Shown here piece by piece: positions 1 through 7,303 of a stretch of DNA of 15,831 bases; within the stretch, counting starts at the first letter, position 1; each line of letters opens with the position of its first letter. The stretch is from an uncultured Clostridia bacterium (lineage in GTDB: Bacteria > Bacillota > Clostridia > UBA1381), in contig CALXSX010000070.1 in the NCBI GenBank assembly GCA_944391265.1, positions 1 to 15,831 on the forward strand. Reading direction: 5' to 3'. The position numbers were made by a program, and so were the translations under genes. The notes under the pieces were generated by a model. It was not told the origin of the DNA, did no database searches, and saw only the letters and a list, made by a program, of their open reading frames with translations.

Positions 1-62
1 AACCGGAGCCAGAAAAGCCTCAGAGCGGAACAGATTCGTCAGTCCCGGTTAAGGAAGAATAA
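1..62 (+). CDS. 3' end of an unidentified upstream gene (partial)
   Basis: One frame entering from the left edge reads PEPEKPQSGTDSSVPVKEE and stops at TAA 60-62, just before a good terminator hairpin. The Pro/Glu/Ser-rich, charged tail resembles the disordered C-termini of secreted or wall-associated proteins such as penicillin-binding proteins, but 19 residues cannot identify a family. Another frame stops at 50-52 and a third stays open to about 143. I chose this one because its composition is tail-like and its stop lies directly upstream of the hairpin. Confidence 0.45.
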   Translation, partial: PEPEKPQSGTDSSVPVKEE

Positions 63-80
63 TGTAAATATTGCTCAATG

Positions 81-121
81 GAGAGCTTTGCAGGCGGTTT
101 GTTTGCAATGCTCTCTTTTTT
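81..121 (+). terminator. Rho-independent terminator of the upstream gene
   Basis: The arms GAGAGCTTTGCA (81-92) and TGCAATGCTCTC (104-115) pair with a single T-T mismatch across an 11-nt loop. The second arm runs into a stretch of seven T residues ending at 121. This is a classic intrinsic terminator shape. It separates the upstream gene from gatC, so the gat operon should have its own promoter. Confidence 0.8.
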
Positions 122-126
122 ATAAA
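99..126 (+). promoter_or_regulatory. Candidate sigma-A promoter for gatCAB-aspS, overlapping the terminator
   Basis: TTGTTT (99-104) and TATAAA (121-126) are separated by 16 nt. Transcription would start near 132, leaving a leader of about 20 nt that contains the GGAGA ribosome binding site of gatC. The -35 lies in the loop and 3' arm of the terminator hairpin and the -10 begins at the end of its T-run. The -35 is weak, with only TTG matching consensus, so this is a candidate supported mainly by position and the good -10. Confidence 0.35.
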
Positions 127-150
127 AATATTGAAACGGAGAGATGAACG

Positions 151-429
151 ATGATCGATACTAATGTAACGAAACACCTTGCACAGCTCAGCAAACTGTC
201 ATTTGACGAGGAAGAGCTTAATAACGTCACAAGGCAGATGTCGGACATAATAGAGCTTATGGATAAGGTATGTGAATTTGACAGCAATGTCAAGACATTT
301 GCAGCTGATGCGAAGAATTTTGAGACGCTGAGAGGCGATAATCCCGAAGCATCGTACCCGACAGAGGATATAATTAAAAATTCTGGCGCTGCTAAGGATA
401 ACTGCTTTGTAGTTCCGAAGGTTGTCTGA
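151..429 (+). CDS. gatC: Asp-tRNA(Asn)/Glu-tRNA(Gln) amidotransferase subunit C
   Basis: This is the small subunit of GatCAB, the cytoplasmic complex that converts Asp-tRNA(Asn) and Glu-tRNA(Gln) to the amidated forms. GatC wraps around and stabilises the GatA-GatB interface. The 92-aa length is normal. The N-terminal helix pattern (HLAQLSKLSFDEEEL, then the DIIELMDKV helix) and the C-terminal VPKVV are typical of the family. The ATG start at 151 has a GGAGA ribosome binding site at 138-142. It is the first gene of a four-gene operon and is followed after 30 nt by the likely start of gatA. Confidence 0.93.
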   Translation: MIDTNVTKHLAQLSKLSFDEEELNNVTRQMSDIIELMDKVCEFDSNVKTFAADAKNFETLRGDNPEASYPTEDIIKNSGAAKDNCFVVPKVV

Positions 430-459
430 AAATTTTGAGTGCAGAAAGGCGGAAAATAT

Positions 460-1869
460 ATGAAACTGAAACAAATGAGACAGCAGCTTGATTCCAAGGA
501 AATAGGAGCCAAAGAGCTTGCATTCGAATATATTGAAAAGATAAAGATAGATGAATTTAATTCGTTTATAACCGTATGCGAGGACTCAGCCTTGCAGACT
601 GCTGACGCGGCTCAGAAAATGATAAATGCCGGGGAAAGCAAAGCGCTTACAGGAATACCACTCTCCGTAAAAGACAATATATGCACTAAAGGCATACGGA
701 CTACCTGCGCCTCAAGAATGCTTGAGGATTTTGTTCCTCCGTATGACGCGGCGGTCGTAGATAAGCTTAACTCACAAAAAGCTGTTATTGTCGGTAAGAC
801 GAACATGGACGAGTTTGCAATGGGAGGATCATCGCAGACATCATATTTCGGCGGCGTAAAAAATCCTGCAGACAGCAGCCGCGTTCCCGGTGGATCATCT
901 GGAGGAGCTGCGGCAAGCGTAGCTGCCGGGCTGTGCGCAGCGGCACTGGGAAGCGACACAGGCGGTTCTATCCGTCAGCCTGCGTCATTTTGCGGTGTTA
1001 CCGGTCTTAAACCGACATACGGCAGAGTGTCGAGATTTGGACTTATAGCGTTTGCGTCATCTTTTGACCAGATAGGTCCGATAGCGTCATGTGCTGAGGA
1101 TGCCGGGTATGTTTTAAATGTGATAGCTGGTGCGGACAAAAACGATATGACGTCAAGCGAAAGGGAGACAGAGGATTTTACGTCAAGATGCGGTATGTCT
1201 GTGAAAGGATTAAAGATAGGACTTCCCAAGGAGTTTTTTGAAAACGGTGTTCAGGAAGACGTTGCTAAGGCTGTGCTCCTCGCGGCTGACAAGCTTAAAT
1301 CGGAGGGCGCACAGATAATTGAATGTTCGCTTCCGTCTCTTGAATACGCGGTTTCGGCATATTACCTCATATCTTCTGCTGAAGCGGCGTCGAATCTTGC
1401 GAGGTTTGACGGAGTGAAATACGGGCATAGGAGCAAAAATGGAGATTCATACTCGGAGCTGATTGAAAATTCGAGAAACGAGGGGTTCGGTGATGAGGTG
1501 AAGAGAAGAATCCTTCTCGGAAACTATGCACTTTCCAGCGGCTATTATGATGCGTATTATAAAAATGCATCGAGAATACGCACAAAGATAAAGGGTGATT
1601 ACAGCGGGCTTTTTGAAAAATGTGATGTTATCCTGACTCCCACAGCACCCACGACCGCTTATAAGATAGGTTTTCAGGAAAATGATCCTGTAAAAATGTA
1701 TATGTCGGATATTTGCACCGTAACGGCGAATATTGCAGGACTGCCGTCAATATCCATTCCCTGCGGAGCTGATGAAAGCAATATGCCTATAGGCATGAGC
1801 ATAACAGGGAATTATTACAATGAATCGCTTATAATTGGTGTTGCCGATGCGTATGAAAAGCTGAGATAG
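460..1869 (+). CDS. gatA: Asp-tRNA(Asn)/Glu-tRNA(Gln) amidotransferase subunit A
   Basis: This amidase-signature subunit hydrolyses glutamine and supplies ammonia, through a tunnel, to GatB. I chose ATG 460 (469 aa), which has AAGGCGG at 446-452 in front of it. A GTG at 439 in the same frame would add seven residues (MQKGGKY) but has no ribosome binding site. The Ser-cisSer-Lys triad is visible: K71 in LSVKDN, S146 in GGSSGG, and nucleophile S170 in GGSIRQPA. The 75- and 24-residue spacings between them match what I recall for the S. aureus enzyme. The length is slightly below the usual 480-490 aa. Its TAG stop lies inside the AGGAGGT ribosome binding site of gatB, so the two genes are likely translationally coupled. 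Confidence 0.96.
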   Translation: MKLKQMRQQLDSKEIGAKELAFEYIEKIKIDEFNSFITVCEDSALQTADAAQKMINAGESKALTGIPLSVKDNICTKGIRTTCASRMLEDFVPPYDAAVVDKLNSQKAVIVGKTNMDEFAMGGSSQTSYFGGVKNPADSSRVPGGSSGGAAASVAAGLCAAALGSDTGGSIRQPASFCGVTGLKPTYGRVSRFGLIAFASSFDQIGPIASCAEDAGYVLNVIAGADKNDMTSSERETEDFTSRCGMSVKGLKIGLPKEFFENGVQEDVAKAVLLAADKLKSEGAQIIECSLPSLEYAVSAYYLISSAEAASNLARFDGVKYGHRSKNGDSYSELIENSRNEGFGDEVKRRILLGNYALSSGYYDAYYKNASRIRTKIKGDYSGLFEKCDVILTPTAPTTAYKIGFQENDPVKMYMSDICTVTANIAGLPSISIPCGADESNMPIGMSITGNYYNESLIIGVADAYEKLR

Positions 1870-1881
1870 GAGGTAATTACA

Positions 1882-3294
1882 ATGAGCTATATTCCAGTTA
1901 TTGGACTTGAAATACATGCCGAGCTGCTTACAGACTCAAAGGTGTTCTGTGGCTGTGCAAACGAGTTCGGCGGCGATGCAAACACAAGGGTCTGCCCCAG
2001 ATGCTCCGGACTGCCGGGAACACTTCCTATTCTCAACAAGCAGGCGGTTGTTCTTGCAGCGAGAGCAGGACTTGCTATAGACGGCAGAGTAAATAATTAT
2101 TCGTCGTTTGACAGAAAAAACTATTTTTACCCAGACCTCCCAAAGGCGTATCAGATTACGCAGTTTGAGAACCCGATTTGCACGGGAGGATATATCGAGA
2201 TTGACGGAAAGAAGCTGCGCATACACCACCTTCATATTGAAGAGGATGCCGGAAAGCTCGTACATGACGACTACGAGGGCATTTCAATGGCGGATTATAA
2301 CCGGTGCGGAGTACCTCTTATCGAAATAGTAACAGAGCCTGATTTCAGAAGTGTTGAAGAGGTGCAGAAATTTGTTGAGCAAATGGCGCTGAGGCTGAAA
2401 TATGCCGGGGTATGCGATGCCAAAATGGAACAGGGTTCAATGCGAGTTGATGTTAATATATCAATCATGCCGGCCGGGAGCACTGTTTTCGGCACGAGAG
2501 CCGAAATAAAAAACCTTAACTCCATAAAAGCGATAGGCAGGGCTATTGAGTATGAGATAAAAAGGCAAAGCGAAATACTTGATTCTGGCGGAACGGTCGT
2601 TCAGGAAACGAGGCGGTTTAACGACAACCACGGCGACACAAAGGCTCTCCGTTCAAAGGAGGAAGCGCATGATTACAGGTATTTCCCGGAGCCGGATATA
2701 CCGCCGGTGTTCATGTCTGACGAAGAGATAGATACGATCAGGAAATCGATGCCGGAAATGCCGAACAAGCGGTTTTTGAGATATACGCAGGAATACGGAC
2801 TGACAGCTGAAGAGGCAAATCTCATAGTGTCTGATAGAGCTTTTTCCGACTTGTACGATGAGTGCTGCTTTGAGGGGAAATGCTATAAAAAGACAGCGAG
2901 TCTGATGCTTGTAGGGCTTAACCGACTGCTTAACGATACTCAGGAAAGTGTTTCTGATATAAAATTCGGCGCATCAGAGCTATCAAAACTTGCGTCGCTT
3001 TGGGATGAAAATAAAATAAATTCAAACAGCGCTATGGAAATCCTTGAAAGAATGTTCAGATCGGGCGGCGATCCCGCTGAAATTGCAGAAAAGAACGGTA
3101 TGATAATGACAGATAATACCGACGAGCTTTCAGGAATAGTGGACAAGGTGCTTTCCGAGAACGCTGACGCTGTTGAAGGATACAAAAACGGAAATGCGAA
3201 GCTGTTCGGATTTTTGATGGGTCGTGTGATTGCCGAGGTGGGCAAGAGTGCAAATCCTGCCGCTATAAAGAAAATTCTTTCCGAGAAGATATAA
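1882..3294 (+). CDS. gatB: Asp-tRNA(Asn)/Glu-tRNA(Gln) amidotransferase subunit B
   Basis: GatB binds the misacylated tRNA, activates its side-chain carboxylate with ATP, and completes transamidation with ammonia from GatA. The 470-aa protein opens with YIPVIGLEIHAEL. It has a Cys cluster suited to zinc (C23, C25, C38, C41 in the FCGCANEF and VCPRC segments), followed by the KNYFYPDLPKAYQITQ and HHLHIEEDAGKL kinase-like core motifs. The C-terminal part, roughly 325-470, corresponds to the helical YqeY-like domain that contacts the tRNA. ATG 1882 follows AGGAGGT at 1868-1874. It is third in the gatC-gatA-gatB-aspS operon. Confidence 0.96.
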   Translation: MSYIPVIGLEIHAELLTDSKVFCGCANEFGGDANTRVCPRCSGLPGTLPILNKQAVVLAARAGLAIDGRVNNYSSFDRKNYFYPDLPKAYQITQFENPICTGGYIEIDGKKLRIHHLHIEEDAGKLVHDDYEGISMADYNRCGVPLIEIVTEPDFRSVEEVQKFVEQMALRLKYAGVCDAKMEQGSMRVDVNISIMPAGSTVFGTRAEIKNLNSIKAIGRAIEYEIKRQSEILDSGGTVVQETRRFNDNHGDTKALRSKEEAHDYRYFPEPDIPPVFMSDEEIDTIRKSMPEMPNKRFLRYTQEYGLTAEEANLIVSDRAFSDLYDECCFEGKCYKKTASLMLVGLNRLLNDTQESVSDIKFGASELSKLASLWDENKINSNSAMEILERMFRSGGDPAEIAEKNGMIMTDNTDELSGIVDKVLSENADAVEGYKNGNAKLFGFLMGRVIAEVGKSANPAAIKKILSEKI

Positions 3295-3308
3295 AGGGGG
3301 TTGCTTGT

Positions 3309-4613
3309 ATGCAGAAAATAGGAGTAAATCCGAAGATAGATGACGTAAAACTAAGCGAGCTGACAGACGGCGCCGCTGCCGAGTTTTCTTGCTGCGTTCA
3401 CAAAATAAGAGATATGGGGACGTTCAGCTTCGTAATTCTCAGAACGGGCAGGTATATAATCCAAAGTGTTTATTCTCCGGACAGCTGTAAGAAGCCGATT
3501 TCTGATATATGCGAGGGAGCATATATAAAAATAAAGGGTACTGTAAAAGAGGAAAAACGGGCAAATTACGGTATTGAAATCACACTGTCTGATTTTGATG
3601 TGCTGTCAGTTCCTGCCGAGAAGTATCCGCTGCACGTTTCAAACAGGGTACTTGACTGCTCACTCGATACAAACTTGGAATACAGAAGCACTGCGCTGCG
3701 CCATCCGCGTGAGCGTGCTGTATTCAAAATAGCCGAGGGCGTTGTTTCGGGATTCAGGGAATATATGCTTAAGGAGGATTTCACCGAGATACACACGCCA
3801 AAGATTGTTGCGGCAGGTGCTGAAGGCGGCGCTAATATTTTCAGGCTTAAGTACTTTGATAAGGATGCGTACCTTGCTCAGAGTCCGCAGTTTTATAAGC
3901 AAACCTGCGTAGCGTTTTTTGACAGAGTATTTGAGATAGGGCCTGTTTTCAGGGCAGAAAAACACAATTCAACACGGCACCTGAATGAGTATACAGGTCT
4001 TGATTTTGAAATGGCGTATATAAAGGATATGTCGGACGTAATGGAGACGGAAGCAGCTATGCTCAGGCATGTCGTTGAGTATCTTAAAAGCAACTATGAA
4101 TTTGAGCTGAAATTGCTCGGAGCCGAGCTGCCCGTGATAGAGGATATACCTGCTGTGACGTTTTTTGAAGCTCTTGATATACTCGGAAAAACGCATAATC
4201 AGTTTGACCTCGACCCGACGGACGAGGTAAGGCTTTGCCAGTACGCAAAGGAGAATTACGGCAGTGATTTCATATTCGTGTCAAAGTTCCCGGCGGCCAA
4301 ACGTCCGTTTTATGCGATGAATTCCCCGGAAGATGAAAAGCTTGCAGAGAGCTTTGACCTGCTTTTCCGCGGTCTTGAAATAACCACCGGCGGTCAGAGA
4401 ATTCACGATTATAATATGCAGATTGCCAAGCTTGAAAAATACGGCATAGAGCCGCAGGAACTCGGTGCATATCTCGATATTCATAAATACGGCATGCCGC
4501 CCCACGGAGGCCTTGGCATAGGCCTTGAAAGGCTTGTTATGAAGCTGCTCAACCTTAAAAATATCAGGCAGACGTCGCTCTTCCCGAGAGATATACATCA
4601 TCTTGATCCGTGA
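3309..4613 (+). CDS. aspS: Archaeal-type aspartyl-tRNA synthetase, probably non-discriminating (Asp/Asn)
   Basis: This class IIb synthetase charges tRNA(Asp), and probably tRNA(Asn), with aspartate. At 434 aa it lacks the GAD insertion of the roughly 590-aa bacterial AspRS and matches the archaeal/eukaryotic form. An OB-fold anticodon domain occupies about residues 1-105. The flipping-loop region and QSPQFYKQ (191-198) come next, then motif 2 with R215 (GPVFRAEKHN) and motif 3 with R408 (GLGIGLERL). H31 aligns, by my alignment from memory, with the position that is Trp in discriminating archaeal enzymes and His in non-discriminating ones. N86 sits where the second marker, Lys or Pro, is expected. 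Placement 14 nt after gatB fits a role in making Asp-tRNA(Asn) for GatCAB. The ribosome binding site is GGGGG at 3296-3300. Whether a bacterial-type AspRS exists elsewhere cannot be seen here. Confidence 0.9.
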   Translation: MQKIGVNPKIDDVKLSELTDGAAAEFSCCVHKIRDMGTFSFVILRTGRYIIQSVYSPDSCKKPISDICEGAYIKIKGTVKEEKRANYGIEITLSDFDVLSVPAEKYPLHVSNRVLDCSLDTNLEYRSTALRHPRERAVFKIAEGVVSGFREYMLKEDFTEIHTPKIVAAGAEGGANIFRLKYFDKDAYLAQSPQFYKQTCVAFFDRVFEIGPVFRAEKHNSTRHLNEYTGLDFEMAYIKDMSDVMETEAAMLRHVVEYLKSNYEFELKLLGAELPVIEDIPAVTFFEALDILGKTHNQFDLDPTDEVRLCQYAKENYGSDFIFVSKFPAAKRPFYAMNSPEDEKLAESFDLLFRGLEITTGGQRIHDYNMQIAKLEKYGIEPQELGAYLDIHKYGMPPHGGLGIGLERLVMKLLNLKNIRQTSLFPRDIHHLDP

Positions 4614-4640
4614 TACGTTTAATATAGTCCGCGAAAAATA

Positions 4641-4681
4641 TGACGTGACCCCCAAAAGTCTAACTTTTGGGGGTCACGTCA
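4641..4681. repeat. 19-bp perfect palindrome, IS-end-like or MITE-like
   Basis: Arms 4641-4659 and 4663-4681 are perfect inverted repeats of 19 bp around a CTA loop, with the core TGACCCCCAAAAGT. No T-run follows on either side (AATTTCG downstream, ATATTTTT in the reverse direction), so it is not a textbook intrinsic terminator, although such a strong hairpin could still end or protect the gat-aspS transcript. From memory, the TGACCCCCAAAAGTT-like core resembles terminal inverted repeats of IS3-family elements, so it may be a non-autonomous palindromic element. I see no transposase nearby. Confidence 0.6.
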
Positions 4682-4740
4682 ATTTCGTTAATATTGTTTT
4701 ATAAATGGTCAAAATAATTATATGAATTACGCATTTAAAG

Positions 4741-4756
4741 TAATATAATTATATTA
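4741..4756. promoter_or_regulatory. AT-rich palindrome containing a consensus -10 box, upstream of the GH31 gene
   Basis: TAATATAATTATATTA is a perfect 16-bp palindrome. It contains TATAAT at 4744-4749, which would place a transcription start near 4756, about 25 nt before the GH31 start and just ahead of its AAAGGAG site (4767-4773). No good -35 lies 16-18 nt upstream, so activation by a regulator is possible. In DNA this AT-rich a palindrome can also arise by chance. Confidence 0.3.
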
Positions 4757-4780
4757 AAATATTCTTAAAGGAGCGTAAAT

Positions 4781-6751
4781 ATGTTCTTTTCAAAAAGTAC
4801 CGATGCTCTTATTGCGAAGCAGCAGAATGAAACAATACGAATTGAGACCTGGGGTAATAACGCACTTAGAATCAGAGTAACACAAAATTCAGAATTCACT
4901 AATGACAATAAGGCTCTATGTCCTGCTGTGTCACCGGCAGAAATAAGTGAGGATAATAACGGTGCTGTTATAAAAAACGGTAAAATACGCTGTATTGTTT
5001 CTAAAACTGGTTGGATTGAATTTTACAACAGAGACAGTCTGATATTAAAGGAATATTACAGAGACTTCAGAGACGCAAATGAACACAGTCCGAGTATGAA
5101 TTTTCATGCTCGCGAATTTAAGCCTGTAAGCGGCAGTGATTATAATATTATAACTCGTTTTGAAGCACAGAAAGGTGAAAAAATTTTCGGTATGGGTCAA
5201 TATCAGCAGCCAAATCTTGACTTAAAAGGTTGTGTTTTGGAATTGGCACAACGTAATTCGCAAATCAGCATACCGTTTTATATATCAAATAAAGGCTACG
5301 GTTTCCTATGGAATAATGCCGGAATCGGAGAGGTAATGTTTGGTCTAAATTATACACAATGGAACAGTAAATTATCAGAAGAACTTGACTATTGGATAAC
5401 CGCCGATGATACACCCAAAAATATATTAGAAAACTATACAGAGGTAACCGGCCGCGCGCCTGAATTCCCAGAAAATGTGCTTGGATTGTGGCAGTGCAAA
5501 CTGCGTTACCGTACACAGGACGAGGTTTTAGAGGTCGCACGGGAATATAAAAGACGCGGAATACCTCTTGATGTTATAGTTATAGACTTTTTTCATTGGA
5601 TAAGGCAAGGCGATTGGAGTTTTGATCCCAAATACTGGCCCGCGCCGCAGAAAATGTTGGATGAATTAAAAGAAATGGGTGTGCGCTGTATGGTTTCGAT
5701 ATGGCCCACCGTTGACAGAAAAAGTGTAAATTTTAGGGAGATGCTTGACAAGGGGCTTTTTATTAGAACTGAACGCGGTTCCATACAATGCTTTGATTAT
5801 CAAGGTGATACCGTAATTTATGATGCATTAAATCCTGAAGCTCGCGAGTTTATCTGGAATAAAGCGAAAGAAAACTATTATAAATACGGAATTGATATGT
5901 TTTGGCTTGATGAGGCAGAGCCGGAGTATTGCGCTTATGATTATGAGCATTATCGCCATTATACGGGCCCAGCCTTAAAGGTTGGTAACAGTTATCCGAA
6001 AGCACACGCACAAGCGTTTTATGAAGGGATGAAATCACAGGGACAAACCGATATTGTAAATCTATTACGCTGCGCATGGGTAGGAAGCCAGAAGTATGCC
6101 ACGCTCGTATGGTCTGGTGATATCAAATCAAACTTTACAGCCCTGCGTGACCAGCTGAGTGCAGGACTCAACATTGGTATAGCGGGAATACCGTGGTGGG
6201 TATCAGACACAGGCGGTTTTTATGGGAATGTAAATGATGAGCATTTTAATGAACTCCTGATAAGGCGGTTTCAGTTTTCAACTTTCTGTCCTGTACTGCG
6301 TATGCACGGTGACAGAGGACCCCATGATATCCCGAATTTGTCAGACCTTGACTATGGCGGAGGCTTTTCAGAAACAGGCAGGCCAAATGAGCTTTGGAGC
6401 TATGGTGAAGAGGTTTTTGAGATATTAAAAAAATATCTTAATATACGCTTTGGCATGAAAGATTATATTAAATCCGTAATGAATGAAGCAAGCAGAAACG
6501 GCTCTCCTGTTATTCGCACAATGTTCTATGAGTTTCCAAATAATGAAATATGCTGGAATATAGATGATCAATATATGTTTGGAGAAAAATACCTTGTTGC
6601 ACCTGTCCTGTATCAAGGGGTTGCAGAAAGAGGGGTATATCTTCCTGATGGAAATTGGAAGAATATTCATAATGGTCAAATATATACCGGACCTCAAAAA
6701 ATAATCGCAAAAGCACCGATCGACATTATACCTGTTTTTGAAAGATGTTGA
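4781..6751 (+). CDS. Glycoside hydrolase family 31, alpha-xylosidase-like
   Basis: This is a retaining alpha-glycosidase, probably cytoplasmic because there is no signal peptide, and likely acts on imported oligosaccharides. An N-terminal beta-sandwich (about 1-225) precedes the catalytic barrel (about 230-555) and a short proximal C-terminal domain that ends the 656-aa protein. The distal domain of larger GH31 enzymes is absent. The expected nucleophile is D377 in FWLDEAEPEY and the acid/base is D447 in WSGDIKS. RMHGDR (507-512) and IPWWVSDTGGF are further family landmarks. The FHW...GDWSFDP segment (271-283) and WLDEAEPE favour alpha-xylosidase over starch alpha-glucosidase, but substrate cannot be fixed from sequence. 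It stands alone with no transporter or regulator. CAA and CAG are used about equally for Gln (14 versus 12 by hand count), unlike CAG-biased gatB and aspS, and the flanks are AT-rich, which suggests acquisition by transfer. Confidence 0.88.
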   Translation: MFFSKSTDALIAKQQNETIRIETWGNNALRIRVTQNSEFTNDNKALCPAVSPAEISEDNNGAVIKNGKIRCIVSKTGWIEFYNRDSLILKEYYRDFRDANEHSPSMNFHAREFKPVSGSDYNIITRFEAQKGEKIFGMGQYQQPNLDLKGCVLELAQRNSQISIPFYISNKGYGFLWNNAGIGEVMFGLNYTQWNSKLSEELDYWITADDTPKNILENYTEVTGRAPEFPENVLGLWQCKLRYRTQDEVLEVAREYKRRGIPLDVIVIDFFHWIRQGDWSFDPKYWPAPQKMLDELKEMGVRCMVSIWPTVDRKSVNFREMLDKGLFIRTERGSIQCFDYQGDTVIYDALNPEAREFIWNKAKENYYKYGIDMFWLDEAEPEYCAYDYEHYRHYTGPALKVGNSYPKAHAQAFYEGMKSQGQTDIVNLLRCAWVGSQKYATLVWSGDIKSNFTALRDQLSAGLNIGIAGIPWWVSDTGGFYGNVNDEHFNELLIRRFQFSTFCPVLRMHGDRGPHDIPNLSDLDYGGGFSETGRPNELWSYGEEVFEILKKYLNIRFGMKDYIKSVMNEASRNGSPVIRTMFYEFPNNEICWNIDDQYMFGEKYLVAPVLYQGVAERGVYLPDGNWKNIHNGQIYTGPQKIIAKAPIDIIPVFERC

Positions 6752-6924
6752 AAATAAAGCATAACCATGTTAAAAGAGAAATTAAGCATGTACTATCAAA
6801 TTTTTCCGTAACATCAAGAACCATTTAAAAAAAATAAGAAACTAAAGGTATTCTTTAAAAAACATCGATGCCTTAAAAACCGGGTACAAAGATATACTAA
6901 AATCACTCATTTACCTTAAAATAT

Positions 6925-6954
6925 GCATAATAAAAGCTTAAAATTTCATATATT
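6925..6954 (+). promoter_or_regulatory. Candidate sigma-E promoter for spoIIID
   Basis: GCATAAT (6925-6931) and CATATATT (6947-6954) are separated by 15 nt. They match the mother-cell sigma-E consensus I recall (KMATATT, 14-15 nt, CATACAMT) at 6 of 7 and 6 of 8 positions. Transcription would begin near 6961, shortly before the ribosome binding site of spoIIID, which is sigma-E dependent in Bacillus. The region from 6752 to 6924 is AT-rich non-coding DNA with no convincing terminator or gene. Confidence 0.4.
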
Positions 6955-6984
6955 GTACAAAAAGCAAATTTTGAGGTGAAGTGT

Positions 6985-7272
6985 GTGAAGGATTATATTG
7001 AGGAAAGAGTCCTCGAGCTGGGGAAATACATCTTAGAGCATAACGCAACCGTAAGACAAACTGCAAAAAAATTTCACGTTTCCAAATCTACTGTACATAA
7101 AGATGTAAGCGAGCGGCTTTTGAAGCTGAACAGGGAATTAGCGGAAGAGGTGCACAGCGTTTTGCTTGAAAACAAGGCGGAGCGCCATATAAGAGGGGGG
7201 ATGGCAACGAGAGAAAAATATTTGAGGGCTGCCGGGAAAGGAGATGCAGCAGGAAAAAAGGCAGACACATAA
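6985..7272 (+). CDS. spoIIID: Sporulation transcriptional regulator SpoIIID
   Basis: SpoIIID is a small DNA-binding protein of the mother cell that activates and represses sigma-E dependent genes and helps switch to sigma-K during endospore formation. The protein is 95 aa, close to the 93 aa of B. subtilis. It has a helix-turn-helix at about 23-44 (VRQTAKKFHVSKSTVHKD) and the C-terminal RHIRGGMATREKY signature. I chose GTG 6985, giving MKDYIEERVLELGKYI, because it aligns with the Bacillus start and has GAGGTG at 6973-6978. The in-frame GTG at 6976 overlaps that site and adds only three residues. It implies a spore-forming organism. It is monocistronic and convergent with the next gene. Confidence 0.95.
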   Translation: MKDYIEERVLELGKYILEHNATVRQTAKKFHVSKSTVHKDVSERLLKLNRELAEEVHSVLLENKAERHIRGGMATREKYLRAAGKGDAAGKKADT

Positions 7273-7297
7273 AAAGGAGGCTATTTTAGCCTCCTTT
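7273..7297. terminator. Bidirectional terminator between spoIIID and the phosphoesterase gene
   Basis: Arms AAAGGAGGCTA (7273-7283) and TAGCCTCCTTT (7287-7297) form an 11-bp perfect stem with a TTT loop. The stem begins immediately after the spoIIID stop and lies 6 nt beyond the stop of the convergent gene. The T/A ends of the arms provide short T-tracts in both directions, so it can serve both genes. Confidence 0.75.
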
Positions 7298-7303
7298 ACA
7301 ATA

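Noticed and set aside
62..150. T-box or other riboswitch upstream of the gatCAB-aspS operon
   Set aside because: The gap is too short, and apart from the terminator hairpin there is no T-box-like conserved sequence.
439..459. GTG at 439 as an N-terminal extension of gatA
   Set aside because: It lacks a ribosome binding site, whereas ATG 460 has AAGGCGG at good spacing and begins as GatA proteins normally do.
6845..6874. Possible terminator hairpin after the GH31 gene (AAGGTAT / ATGCCTT)
   Set aside because: The stem is only 7 bp with a G-T wobble and a 16-nt loop, and no T-run follows. It is likely chance pairing in AT-rich DNA.
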